Positions 1-7,726 of a DNA stretch of 64,000 nucleotides are shown one piece after another (the stretch's first letter is position 1; each line of letters begins with the position of its first letter). Source of the stretch: Rhizobium phaseoli (GTDB taxonomy: Bacteria; Pseudomonadota; Alphaproteobacteria; Rhizobiales; Rhizobiaceae); contig NZ_ML133581.1 of assembly GCF_003985125.1 (NCBI RefSeq), positions 62,001 through 126,000 of the forward strand. The letters run 5' to 3'. Below the pieces are notes generated by a model, which worked only from the letters and a program-made list of their open reading frames with translations, made no database searches and was not told the DNA's origin. The position numbers and the translations under genes are program-made.

Positions 1-1
1 C

Positions 2-568
2 CGCGTCAAAGCGCTGGAGACGCTGCTGACGGAGAAGGGTTTGATCGATCCGGCGGCGATCGATGCGATTGTCGAGACTTATGAGACGAAGGTGGGGCCG
101 AGGAACGGCGCGCATGTCGTGGCTAAAGCCTGGAGCGATCCTGATTTTGCCGACTGGCTGAAGCGCGATGCGACGGCGGCGATTGCGAGCCTCGGTTATA
201 CCGGCCGGCAGGGCGAGCATATGCGCGCAGTCTTCAACACTGTTGATACCCACAATCTCATCGTCTGCACGCTCTGCTCCTGTTATCCCTGGTCCGTGCT
301 CGGCCTGCCGCCCGTCTGGTATAAGGCGCCGGCCTATCGTTCACGTGCCGTCATCGATCCGCGCGGCGTGCTTGCCGAATTCGGGCTGACGCTGCCGGCG
401 GAGAAGAAGATCCGCGTCTGGGATTCGACGGCGGAGCTGCGTTATCTCGTGGTCCCCGAGCGGCCGGAGGGCACGGACGGAATGGACGACGTTGCACTTG
501 CCGGTCTCGTCAGCCGCGACGCGATGATCGGTACGGCGGTGGCCGGCAGCCCGGAGGCGCTCGCATGA
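2..568 (+). CDS. nthA: Nitrile hydratase alpha subunit, cobalt type (5' partial)
   Basis: Catalyses hydration of nitriles to amides as an alpha/beta heterodimer. The reading frame is open to the left edge, and the residues before the first possible internal start ([13 protein letters not shown]) match the family, so the gene begins outside the window. The metal-binding motif VCTLCSC is clear. Its Thr (CTLC rather than CSLC) is the hallmark of Co3+ enzymes; the Cys residues are normally oxidised to sulfinic and sulfenic acids. The stop overlaps the start of the beta-subunit gene (ATGA), so the two are translationally coupled. Confidence 0.95.
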   Translation, partial: RVKALETLLTEKGLIDPAAIDAIVETYETKVGPRNGAHVVAKAWSDPDFADWLKRDATAAIASLGYTGRQGEHMRAVFNTVDTHNLIVCTLCSCYPWSVLGLPPVWYKAPAYRSRAVIDPRGVLAEFGLTLPAEKKIRVWDSTAELRYLVVPERPEGTDGMDDVALAGLVSRDAMIGTAVAGSPEALA

Positions 569-1224
569 ACGGACCGCACGATCTCGGCGGGCAGATGGGC
601 TTCGGGCCTGTCGCGCCGGAAAAGGACGAGCCGTATTTCCATGCCGAATGGGAAAAGCGGGCGCTCGGCATCACCCTTTCCTGCGGCGCTTTCGGCGCCT
701 GGACGATCGATGAAAGCCGGCATGCGCGCGAAAACATCCCGCCGGCCGATTACCTCGCCGCGAGCTATTACGAGATCTGGATCCGTGGCGTCGAGACGCT
801 GCTTGCGCGGCACGGCTTTGCGACGCGCGAGGAACTGCTGTCCGGCCACAGGCTGCAGGAAGGTACCGCACCGAAGCGGGTGCTGAAGGCGGAGATGGTG
901 CCGGCCGTGTTGGCAAGAGGCGGGCCTTGCGATCGTCCCGTCGAAACCGCGCCGCGCTTTGCCGTCGGCGAGACGGTGAGGACGAGGAATTTCAATCCGG
1001 CCACCCATACGCGGCTGCCGCGTTATGCGCGCGCCAAGACGGGCGTCGTCGAAGCGGTGCAAGGCTCCTTCGTCTTTCCCGACGACAATGCGCATGGCAA
1101 AGGCGAAAATCCGCAATGGCTCTACACCGTCGTCTTCGACGGCGGCGAGATCTGGGGCGAGGGGGCGGATCCGTCGCTGACGGTCTCGATCGATGCGTGG
1201 GAGAGCTATCTTGAGCGCGTGTGA
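565..1224 (+). CDS. nthB: Nitrile hydratase beta subunit
   Basis: The 219-residue partner of the alpha subunit. The N-terminus [16 protein letters not shown] is the family signature. The C-terminal part, with [19 protein letters not shown], is the SH3-like barrel typical of NHase beta. The start overlaps the alpha stop by 4 bases, and the end overlaps the activator gene. Length is normal for the family. Enzymes of this kind supply nitrogen or detoxify nitriles, including plant-derived ones such as indole-3-acetonitrile; the physiological substrate here is not shown by the sequence. Confidence 0.95.
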   Translation: MNGPHDLGGQMGFGPVAPEKDEPYFHAEWEKRALGITLSCGAFGAWTIDESRHARENIPPADYLAASYYEIWIRGVETLLARHGFATREELLSGHRLQEGTAPKRVLKAEMVPAVLARGGPCDRPVETAPRFAVGETVRTRNFNPATHTRLPRYARAKTGVVEAVQGSFVFPDDNAHGKGENPQWLYTVVFDGGEIWGEGADPSLTVSIDAWESYLERV

Positions 1225-1582
1225 AGTGCCCTCGCAGCTGGCGCAATCGCCAGGCCTGCCGAAGTCGCCGGAAGGCGCGCCGATCTTTCCCGAGCCCTGG
1301 GCGGCCGAAGCTTTCGCCATGACCGTGCATCTACATGAGAAGGGGCTGTTTGCCTGGAGCGAATGGGCGGAAACGCTTTCGCGGCAATTGCATCAGCCCG
1401 GCCGCGCCGACGACGGCAGCGATTATTTCGACTGCTGGGTGGCGGCCCTCTCCGAATTGCTGGTCAGCCGCGGCATAGCGGATGCCTCCGCCATTCTCGA
1501 CCTGCAGCAAAGCTGGCAGCGGGCGGCCGAAGCGACGCCGCATGGGCAGCCGATCGAGCTCGCCAACGATCCGAAACGCTGA
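1211..1582 (+). CDS. Nitrile hydratase activator / accessory protein (P14K-like)
   Basis: A small protein of about 123 residues resembling the beta-subunit N-terminal fold (FPEPWAAEAFAMTVHLHEKGLFAWSEWAETL). Proteins of this family load cobalt into the alpha subunit by subunit swapping. I prefer the TTG at 1211 (reading [10 protein letters not shown]) because it overlaps the nthB stop in the usual coupled arrangement; an ATG at 1193 would add six unlikely residues. It completes an alpha-beta-activator operon. It ends three bases before the convergent anti-sigma gene. Confidence 0.85.
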   Translation: MSACEVPSQLAQSPGLPKSPEGAPIFPEPWAAEAFAMTVHLHEKGLFAWSEWAETLSRQLHQPGRADDGSDYFDCWVAALSELLVSRGIADASAILDLQQSWQRAAEATPHGQPIELANDPKR

Positions 1583-1585
1583 TCC

Positions 1586-2368
1586 TCAAGAAGGGAACTG
1601 CCGGTAGCATTCCTCGGCGACGCCTCGCAGCGTCTCACGCGAGATTTCGCCGGTGACGGCGTAGCCGAGTTCGCCGTCGATCCAGTAGAAGGTTTCGAGA
1701 TTGCCCGACGAGGCGAAGCGGAAGCTCGTCGTGCGGTTTTCCCTGTTGCGGCCGACAATGACCGTCAGGCGTTCGCCGGCCTGGTTCTCATACATGAACA
1801 TCGCTCCCGGCCTGCCGTCGACCGGCAGCAGGCGGCCGCCGACCAGCTTAAAGCCGAGCGACTGCAGGTCGGGGATCTTCAAATTCTCGATTGCCAGCCG
1901 CTTTCCGAGCCAGGTGGCGAGATGAGCCTCCTCGTCGGCGAAGACCTCGACGGGGTGGCGAACCTCGGCGGCATAGACGGTGAAGGCGGTCGCGGCCTGT
2001 TTCGGCAGAGTCTCGGAGCCTGTAAGCTGCAGGTCCGGCTTCTGAAGAAGTGCGGGACCATAATGGCCGCTGACGGCGCCGAGCGCGAAGACGAGCAGGG
2101 CCGCGGCGGCGGCCATCCAGCGATTCGGCGCGGAGGGGGCCGCGCGTGGCGGGGCGACGAGTAGGGCATCGGTGTCCTTGGCCTTCTCATAGCCTGAAAA
2201 CAGCGTCTTGATGCCGGTATTCTGCCCCTGCCATTCGGCGACCATCGCCGCCTCATCGGGATTGTCGGCAAGGAAGGCCTCGACGCGGGCGCGGGCCGTT
2301 TCCGCTAGCTGGCCATCGGCATAGGCGTGGAGATCGGCTTCGGTGACGATCGGGTTGGTCTCGTTCAT
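1586..2368 (-). CDS. Anti-sigma factor, single-pass membrane protein
   Basis: 260 residues. The N-terminal cytoplasmic part (VTEADLHAYADGQL, then EAAMVAEWQGQN) is the usual anti-sigma domain that holds an ECF sigma factor. One membrane segment lies at about residues 84-103, followed by a periplasmic sensor part of unknown ligand. I see no HxxxCxxC zinc motif, so it is not a ZAS-type anti-sigma. The start codon overlaps the stop of the upstream sigma gene by 4 bases. The pair therefore works as sigma plus cognate membrane anti-sigma. Confidence 0.85.
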   Translation of the reverse strand: MNETNPIVTEADLHAYADGQLAETARARVEAFLADNPDEAAMVAEWQGQNTGIKTLFSGYEKAKDTDALLVAPPRAAPSAPNRWMAAAAALLVFALGAVSGHYGPALLQKPDLQLTGSETLPKQAATAFTVYAAEVRHPVEVFADEEAHLATWLGKRLAIENLKIPDLQSLGFKLVGGRLLPVDGRPGAMFMYENQAGERLTVIVGRNRENRTTSFRFASSGNLETFYWIDGELGYAVTGEISRETLRGVAEECYRQFPS

Positions 2369-2880
2369 TTCGGTCTCCGAAGCGTAATGACGTTATCGGC
2401 CTTCAGCCGCTCGGCGATGCGCTGGCGGGCGCGTGACAGGCGGGACATGACGGTGCCGATCGGGATTTCGAGCGCGGCGGCGACCTCGCTGTAGCTATAT
2501 CCCTCGATGACGACGAGCATCAGCACGGCGCGGTATTCCTCCGAAAGGCTGTTCAGCGCATCGTCGAGCCGCGCGCGCTCCAGCGGATCGGCCGGCGGTT
2601 CGGGCGAGGCCATATCCTCCGCCGCGTCGAGTTCGACCATGCCGTCGCGCGCCCTGCCGCGCCGGCCGTTGCGATAGAGATTGGTCATGATCGTCAGGAC
2701 CCAGCCGCGCAGATTGAGGCCGCGCCACTGGCCGCGGCGCGCCAGCACCTTCTCGACACAATCCTGGAGCAGATCCTCGCCATCGGCATCCGAGCGCGTC
2801 AGGCTGCGCGAATAGCGCCTCAGCGAGGGGAGGAGGGCCAGGACCTGGCCCTCGAAGCTTTCGGGTGCGGGTGTCTTCAC
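2365..2880 (-). CDS. ECF-type RNA polymerase sigma factor
   Basis: 171 residues with sigma region 2 near the N-terminus (RSLTRSDADGEDLLQDCVEKVL, about 25-46) and region 4 (LSEEYRAVLMLVVIEGYSYS, then IPIGTVMSRLSRARQRI). Regions 1 and 3 are absent, as in ECF sigmas. It appears to start with GTG. It lies 30 bp downstream of the secreted-protein gene on the same strand and is coupled to the anti-sigma, so all three probably form one operon. The candidate promoter upstream (3339-3366) is ECF-like, which suggests autoregulation. Confidence 0.92.
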   Translation of the reverse strand: MKTPAPESFEGQVLALLPSLRRYSRSLTRSDADGEDLLQDCVEKVLARRGQWRGLNLRGWVLTIMTNLYRNGRRGRARDGMVELDAAEDMASPEPPADPLERARLDDALNSLSEEYRAVLMLVVIEGYSYSEVAAALEIPIGTVMSRLSRARQRIAERLKADNVITLRRPK

Positions 2881-2910
2881 GCCGGCTCTCTTTGTATCAG
2901 GCTCTGGCCA

Positions 2911-3291
2911 TCAAGGCTTGGCAAGCTCCCAGTTGCCGCCAACGCCGTCGCCGGTAATGTCGCCCATCTTCTTGTCCTTGACCCAGAAATAGAGCGGCAT
3001 GCCGTCCTTGGCCCATTGCTTCGTGCCATCCTTGCGATCGATGATCGAATATGCACCATCGGCCTTGGCATCGCCAGACGCCATCAGCGGCGGCCAGTTC
3101 TTGGCGCAATCGCCGTTGCAGTTGGAAACCCCCTTGGCGTCCTTCTTAAAGGTGTAGAGGGTCATGCCGTTTTCGCCGGCAAGAACCTTGCCCTTGGTGG
3201 ACTCGACTGTCTTGACGGGAGCGGCGGCGAAAGCTGCGGTTGCGGCAAGGGCGCCAGCCGCCACGACGGACAGGAATTTCACGGATTTCAT
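2911..3291 (-). CDS. Secreted protein with two Yx(F/W)xxD-type repeats (COG4315-like)
   Basis: 126 residues. It starts at the ATG at 3291, preceded by GAGGAG, and has a clear signal peptide (MKSVKFLSVVAAGALAATAA, cleavage after AFA). The mature part carries two copies of the family motif, MTLYTFKKD and MPLYFWVKD, and a Cys pair in SNCNGDCAKNWPP. Family members are uncharacterised periplasmic proteins or lipoproteins often linked to ECF sigma factors. It is first in the probable operon with the sigma/anti-sigma pair, and so is a candidate regulon member or part of the sensing circuit. Confidence 0.85.
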   Translation of the reverse strand: MKSVKFLSVVAAGALAATAAFAAAPVKTVESTKGKVLAGENGMTLYTFKKDAKGVSNCNGDCAKNWPPLMASGDAKADGAYSIIDRKDGTKQWAKDGMPLYFWVKDKKMGDITGDGVGGNWELAKP

Positions 3292-3338
3292 GATGTCTCT
3301 CCTCGGGTTGGGGCACGCAATTCTGCGATACCTTTGAT

Positions 3339-3366
3339 GAGACACCGGAGCAGGCGGTTTTATTCC
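3339..3366 (-). promoter_or_regulatory. Candidate ECF sigma promoter
   Basis: On the minus strand GGAATAAA (3366-3359) is followed after 15 bases by GTCTC (3343-3339), about 50 bp upstream of the secreted-protein ATG. A GGAATAAA -35 with a GTC-type -10 resembles promoters described for some ECF groups. I saw no other clear copy in the window. This is inference from one site. Confidence 0.45.
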
Positions 3367-3422
3367 AGGCGGAGGAAAAAGGTCTGATGGCGGGCGCAGC
3401 AACATGCTGCTCTGGCGGTTCA

Positions 3423-3457
3423 TTTACATCAGGCTTATTTGAGGATATTGTGTATCC
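3423..3457 (+). promoter_or_regulatory. Rrf2 gene promoter with GGATA-N5-TATCC operator
   Basis: TTTACA (3423-3428), 17 bases, then TATTGT (3446-3451) form a plausible promoter. The dyad GGATA-TTGTG-TATCC (3443-3457, extended by A/T on each side) covers the -10. Two more copies lie at the promoter of the AhpD-like gene (6617-6650). Covering the -10 is what an autorepressor site would do. Confidence 0.6.
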
Positions 3458-3494
3458 TTAATCTATTCGCAAGCCCAGCCGCACGAGTCGTTGA

Positions 3495-3983
3495 ATGATT
3501 TTGAAAAGCCAGGTCGAGTGGGCGCTTCATTGCTGTGCCATTCTCGCGGGCCTGCCCGAAGGCAGGTATCTCTCCACCAAGGCGCTCGCGGAGCTTCATG
3601 GTCTGCCGAAGGAATATCTCTCCAAGGCGCTGCAGAGCCTGTCGCAGGCGTCCCTCGTCGATACCACGCTCGGCCCGAGCGGCGGCTACAGGCTTGCCAG
3701 GGCCTCGTCCGAAATCAACTTCCTCGACATCGTCGAAGCGGTCGAGGGCAAGGCGCGCAGCTTCACCTGCACGAATATCCGCGAGAACAACCCGTGTCGG
3801 CCGGCCGGCTATTGCGACAGCAAGCCCTGCGCGGTCGCCCGTATCATGTGGGAAGCCGACGAGGCTTGGCAGGAGACGCTGAGGCGTGTGCGGCTTTCCG
3901 ATCTCGTCGATAGCCTGTCGCAAGAGGTACCGCACGACATCTGGCAGAGCACGTTCCAATGGGTTCTCAAACGGGCCGGCTGA
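3495..3983 (+). CDS. Rrf2-family transcriptional regulator
   Basis: 162 residues. The winged helix occupies the first 75 or so (YLSTKALAELHGLPKEYLSK, then GPSGGYRLAR). A Cys-rich stretch follows, with C92, C101, C107 and C112, comparable to the three-Cys Fe-S or redox-sensing loop of IscR/NsrR/RirA proteins; the spacing is looser than in those. It is therefore probably a redox, NO or Fe-S-sensing repressor. Its promoter carries a dyad that recurs upstream of the AhpD-like peroxidase gene 3 kb away, so that gene is the likely target. The stop directly abuts the convergent channel gene. Confidence 0.88.
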   Translation: MILKSQVEWALHCCAILAGLPEGRYLSTKALAELHGLPKEYLSKALQSLSQASLVDTTLGPSGGYRLARASSEINFLDIVEAVEGKARSFTCTNIRENNPCRPAGYCDSKPCAVARIMWEADEAWQETLRRVRLSDLVDSLSQEVPHDIWQSTFQWVLKRAG

Positions 3984-5465
3984 TTATGCTCTGAAGATCG
4001 TCCTGATGGTTTTCAGGATGGCGTGCGCATTGCGCGCCTGTTCGGGCGGTAAAGCCGCGCCGTCACGAAAACGTTCGGCGCGGCCGGCGAGGTCTTCGGC
4101 GATTTCTTCGGCCAGCAGCGGGCGTTCGGCCAGCAGCGGCGCAAAGGCTTCCTGATCGATTTCATAGACCGTCACCGGTGTCAGCGCCTCCAAGGTGCAG
4201 ACTTCCTGCATGCCGGCGAGCAGGCCGGTCTCGCCAAAAAAATCGCCGGGCGCCAGGCGCCCGCGCTCCTCGCCTCGATGCCGCGCGCCGATAACGCCGG
4301 CCCGCAGCATCATCAGCGAGGGCAGCATTTCGCCCTCCCGCACGATCACATCGCCCTTGCGAAACTCCCTGACGGAGGTGGTCTCGGCGAGCTTCTGCTT
4401 CTCATCGACCGTCAGGGCCGCAAAGATCGGAATGGCGTCGATCAGCGCAAGCGGCGTCACGCTCGGCGGCTGCGCGGTTTCTTCCGTCGGCAGGTTGGCA
4501 GTCAGAATCGACGCGGATGCAGGAACGGCCAGAAGCAGGCCTGCCGATTTGCAGTGGCGATAGACGCGATCGAGCACCTCGTTTCGTGCTGCCGCCCGCT
4601 GGCTCGGGCTCGTCACCCGAAACTGCAGCTCGACTTCGAGGGCGGTGGCATCGAGCCCTTTGAATGCGACGACCGGCGGCGGGTCGCGCACGATCGAATT
4701 GCAGCTCGCCAGCGCCGATACCATGACGTGGCGGATCGAGGATGGCATTCTCGTCGGCGCGATGCGGATGGCAAGAATGAGGAGGTGGGTCTCGTCCGGC
4801 CGGCTGACATTGGTCAGGGCGAGCTTGGCCAGAAAGCTGTTCGGCAGGACGACGACATTGTTTCCACCGGTCAGGATATGTGTGGCGCGCCAGTTGCTTT
4901 CGATGACGCGGCCCTCCGTGCCATCGCTCAAAAGGATCCAGTCGCCGATGACATAGGGCCGACCGAGCGTCAGCGCGATGCCGGAGAAGACGTCGGCGAG
5001 AGTGTTCTGCAGCGCCAGGCCGAGAATGATGGCGACCACCCCGGAGGTGGCGACGAGGGTTCCGATCGGTACGCCGAAGACGAAGGCCAGGATCGAGAGC
5101 GCCATGCCGATATAGACGACGCCGATGACGAGGTCCTGCAGCAGGCGCGCTTCTCGCGGGCTGCCCTCCAGCACCAGATAGAGCCTGATGAAGCCGATGA
5201 CGGCCCATGCCAGGTGGACCCACCAGAGCGACTTCGCGAGAATGACAAGCAGGGCCTGCGGATCGCGGGAGTCGTAGCCCTGAAACCTGTGTGGCTCGAT
5301 GCCACTGACGACGAGGATCACTGTCATCACGCCGAAGAACAGGATCTGCACCACCAGCCGCGTCGTCGGCCGCTGGCTGGAGAGGAAAAACCAGACGAGG
5401 ATGCCGGCAAATCCGACTGTTATGAGCGATATCAACGGGTTGCCGAAGAGCGCGTCGTAAATCAT
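3984..5465 (-). CDS. MscS-type mechanosensitive channel with C-terminal cyclic-nucleotide-binding-like domain
   Basis: 493 residues from the ATG at 5465, which has GGAG/AGAGAG upstream. Several membrane helices fill roughly residues 1-160 (ISLITVGFAGILVWFFLSS and others). The MscS pore and beta domain follow, with LGLALQNTLADVFSGIAL and DGTEGRVIESNWRATHI. The last 150 or so residues form a CAP_ED/cNMP-type fold (FRKGDVIVREGEMLPSLMML, then LAPGDFFGETGLLAG). The phosphate-cassette position reads GDFFGETGLLAG, without the canonical RxA, so ligand binding is uncertain. Inner-membrane osmotic safety valve or gated ion channel. It is convergent with the Rrf2 gene with no gap. Confidence 0.9.
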   Translation of the reverse strand: MIYDALFGNPLISLITVGFAGILVWFFLSSQRPTTRLVVQILFFGVMTVILVVSGIEPHRFQGYDSRDPQALLVILAKSLWWVHLAWAVIGFIRLYLVLEGSPREARLLQDLVIGVVYIGMALSILAFVFGVPIGTLVATSGVVAIILGLALQNTLADVFSGIALTLGRPYVIGDWILLSDGTEGRVIESNWRATHILTGGNNVVVLPNSFLAKLALTNVSRPDETHLLILAIRIAPTRMPSSIRHVMVSALASCNSIVRDPPPVVAFKGLDATALEVELQFRVTSPSQRAAARNEVLDRVYRHCKSAGLLLAVPASASILTANLPTEETAQPPSVTPLALIDAIPIFAALTVDEKQKLAETTSVREFRKGDVIVREGEMLPSLMMLRAGVIGARHRGEERGRLAPGDFFGETGLLAGMQEVCTLEALTPVTVYEIDQEAFAPLLAERPLLAEEIAEDLAGRAERFRDGAALPPEQARNAHAILKTIRTIFRA

Positions 5466-5559
5466 CTCTCTGTCTCCGGATGGGCGGCGGCACATGATCC
5501 GGCATGACGGCCGCCCGCGCAAGCATAAGCGCTCGGCGCGGGCGGCCATCGGCCGATCG

Positions 5560-5976
5560 TCACTTCTTCAGCGGGAGTGTCAGCTCTTTCTGCTTGGTGT
5601 CGACGACGAAGATGGCGAGTAGGCGGGCGGGTTTCGTCTTGCTGCCATTGGCACTGACGCCATGGCGGTCGCCCGGCATTTCGGAGAAGCTCTCTCCGGC
5701 CTGATAGACCTTGACCGGGCCGTCATTAACCTGGCTGCGGATCGATCCTTCGAGCACGGTGGCATAGATGAAGGCCGTGTCGGGATGGGTGTGGCCTGCG
5801 GAAAAACCGCCCGGGCCGTATTCGACCAGCACGCCCTTGATGCTCTTGCCCGGCACGTTCGGAAGCTCGTGCTCATAGACGAGCGTGACTTTGGCGGCCT
5901 TGTTGGCGTCATCGGCGCTGGCGCCGGTGGCAGCCAGAAGAGCAAGGCCGGCGGCGAGGATTGTTTGTCTGATCAT
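5560..5976 (-). CDS. Secreted cupin-domain protein
   Basis: 138 residues from the ATG at 5976, chosen because GGAG lies 8 bases upstream; an ATG at 5988 is possible. It has a signal peptide (IRQTILAAGLALLAATGASA) followed by one cupin barrel. The cupin metal-ligand motif is GFSAGHTHPDTAFIYATVLEG, of which the HxH is evident, and PGDRHGVSANGS supplies the later His. This is probably a periplasmic metal-binding cupin of unknown substrate. It is the second gene downstream of the AhpD-like gene on the same strand but is separated from it by about 140 bp. Confidence 0.82.
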   Translation of the reverse strand: MIRQTILAAGLALLAATGASADDANKAAKVTLVYEHELPNVPGKSIKGVLVEYGPGGFSAGHTHPDTAFIYATVLEGSIRSQVNDGPVKVYQAGESFSEMPGDRHGVSANGSKTKPARLLAIFVVDTKQKELTLPLKK

Positions 5977-6117
5977 CAGAATCTCCATGGTTGGGAACGA
6001 CGCGCCCGAGCGGCCGCGTCGGTAGGCCACGTCACCTGGGCTGAGCATGACGGATCTCCGTTCGCTGCCGGGATCCCGGCAGCGTCAAAGTTGAATCTTC
6101 CCAATGAATTGTGCGGT

Positions 6118-6597
6118 TTAGTTCAGGCCGGCCTTGTCGAGGCCATAGGCCTTGTCGGCTGAGCCGGGCACCGTCTTGAAGCCGACATTGACGCGGTTCC
6201 AGGCGTTGATCGCCATGACCACGAAGGTCAGGTCTGAGATTTCCTTTTCCGAAAGCTGGCCGCGAATCCGTTCATAGATCTCATCGGAAATGCCGCCTTC
6301 CGGCAGCTTCGTCAGGGCTTCGGTCCACGCAAGGGCGGCGCGCTCGCGGGGAACGAACAGGTTCGATTCCCGCCAGATGGCGACGTGATGGAGCCGCAAT
6401 TCGCTCTCGCCGAAGATTTTTGCCTGCTTCACATGCATGTCGAGGCAAAAGCCGCATCCGTTGATCTGCGAAGCGCGAATCTCGATGAGGGCCTGAAGCT
6501 TTTCGTCGATCACGCTGCTCTTCAGCGCCATGCTGAATTCCATGAATTTCTTGAAGAGCTCGGGGGACTGCTGGGCGTAATTCAGTCGCTGGGTCAT
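6118..6597 (-). CDS. Carboxymuconolactone decarboxylase / AhpD-like peroxidase
   Basis: 159 residues from the ATG at 6597, preceded by AAGGAG. The AhpD core motif is intact: E39 in ALIEIRAS, then GCGFCLDMH with C48, C51 and H55. Proteins of this type reduce alkyl hydroperoxides or regenerate peroxiredoxins in the cytoplasm. The promoter (TTTACA-N16-TATCTT on the minus strand) is overlapped by two GGATA-N5-TATCC-type dyads that match the one at the Rrf2 promoter, so Rrf2 repression is likely. A LysR gene is divergent and could also act here. Confidence 0.9.
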   Translation of the reverse strand: MTQRLNYAQQSPELFKKFMEFSMALKSSVIDEKLQALIEIRASQINGCGFCLDMHVKQAKIFGESELRLHHVAIWRESNLFVPRERAALAWTEALTKLPEGGISDEIYERIRGQLSEKEISDLTFVVMAINAWNRVNVGFKTVPGSADKAYGLDKAGLN

Positions 6598-6616
6598 AAC
6601 TTTCTCCTTCAATTAA

Positions 6617-6650
6617 GGACACTTTATATCCTTATGGATAAAAGATATCC
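6617..6650 (-). promoter_or_regulatory. Tandem Rrf2-type operators at the AhpD-like promoter
   Basis: Two dyads 19 bp apart: GGACA-CTTTA-TATCC (6617-6631, one mismatch) and GGATA-AAAGA-TATCC (6636-6650, perfect). The second covers the -10 of a minus-strand promoter whose -35 TTTACA is at 6669-6664. It sits at nearly the same distance from the -35 (13 bases) as the dyad at the Rrf2 promoter (14 bases). Confidence 0.6.
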
Positions 6651-6728
6651 GTAATTGCTGGACTGTAAAGCCGTTCTCGCTTAGTCTCACCGCATAAAGC
6701 CTATGCGCAAAAGTATGAGGGGGCAGGG

Positions 6729-7655
6729 ATGGATATTGTTTCGGCATTGCGAACCTTCCAACGCGTCGTCGAGACGGGGTCCTTCTCGGCGGCGGCGCAC
6801 GATCTCGACGTGACGCAGCCGGCGGTCTCGCGGCAGGTCGCAGCGCTGGAAGGCCATTTCAACACGCGCCTCCTGCACCGCACGACGAGCGGCCTGTCGC
6901 TGACGGCGGAAGGGGAGCGCATGTTGCCGATGGCGCTCAGGATACTCGAAGCGGTGGAGGAGCTCGGCGATGCGGCCGGCTCTGAGGGCGCCATGGCTTC
7001 CGGGAAGGTCAGGCTCAGCGTTCCCGCGCCGCTCGGCCTCCATCTCAGCGAGCGACTCGGCGATTTACTTGCCGCCCACCCGAAACTCTCGGTCGAGCTG
7101 CTCTTCAGGGAGGAGAGTTCCGACATGATCGAAGAGCGCCTGGACCTTGAAGTGCGCCTCGGCCCGGTCGCCGACAGCAGCCTCGTCTGCCGGCGGATCG
7201 GCTGGACGACGGCCTTCCTCGTCGCGTCTCCCGCCTATCTCGCGCGCAAGGCGGCTCCGCGTACGCCGCGGGACATCAAGGATCACGAATGCCTGTGGTA
7301 CACCAGGGCAGGCGAGGCCAACAGCTGGTCTTTCTCGAACGGCTCGGAAGACATATCGGTCCGGATCTCGCCGCGGCTGACCGCCTGCAATGCCGTCGCC
7401 ATTCACCGGGCGGCCCTTGCCGGAGCGGGACTCGCAGTGCTCTCGCACATCATCGCGACGCCCGATATCGCTGCCGGCCGGCTGGTTCCGGTCATGAAGG
7501 ATTTCCAGCCGAGCCGGCTGCCGGTGACCGTCGTCTATCCCTCGCGGCGCAACATGCCGCTGCGCGTCAAGACGGTTCTGGATTTTCTCATCGGCGCCAT
7601 GACGCAAGACCCGTCGATGTGTACGAGCGGCATGGAGCGGCCGTGGGAGGGATGA
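6729..7655 (+). CDS. LysR-family transcriptional regulator
   Basis: 308 residues. The N-terminal HTH is MDIVSALRTFQRVVETGSFS followed by TQPAVSRQVAALEGHF. The C-terminal substrate-binding domain has the usual features (RKAAPRTPRDIKDHECLWY and GAGLAVLSHIIATPDIAAGR). GGGGGCAGGG precedes the ATG. It is divergent from the AhpD-like gene with 131 bp between. No other candidate target is adjacent, so the target is unknown. Confidence 0.92.
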   Translation: MDIVSALRTFQRVVETGSFSAAAHDLDVTQPAVSRQVAALEGHFNTRLLHRTTSGLSLTAEGERMLPMALRILEAVEELGDAAGSEGAMASGKVRLSVPAPLGLHLSERLGDLLAAHPKLSVELLFREESSDMIEERLDLEVRLGPVADSSLVCRRIGWTTAFLVASPAYLARKAAPRTPRDIKDHECLWYTRAGEANSWSFSNGSEDISVRISPRLTACNAVAIHRAALAGAGLAVLSHIIATPDIAAGRLVPVMKDFQPSRLPVTVVYPSRRNMPLRVKTVLDFLIGAMTQDPSMCTSGMERPWEG

Positions 7656-7726
7656 TCGCCCGGCCTAAGCGATTTGCCGTTTTCCGCCTTGCCTAAATCA
7701 GGCGAATCCTGCCAAGTCCTGCGATC

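Noticed and set aside
4278-5507. Long plus-strand open frame opposite the mechanosensitive channel gene
   Set aside because: Its composition (rich in Arg, Asp, Gln, His) is that of a shadow frame, and the minus-strand protein is clearly real.
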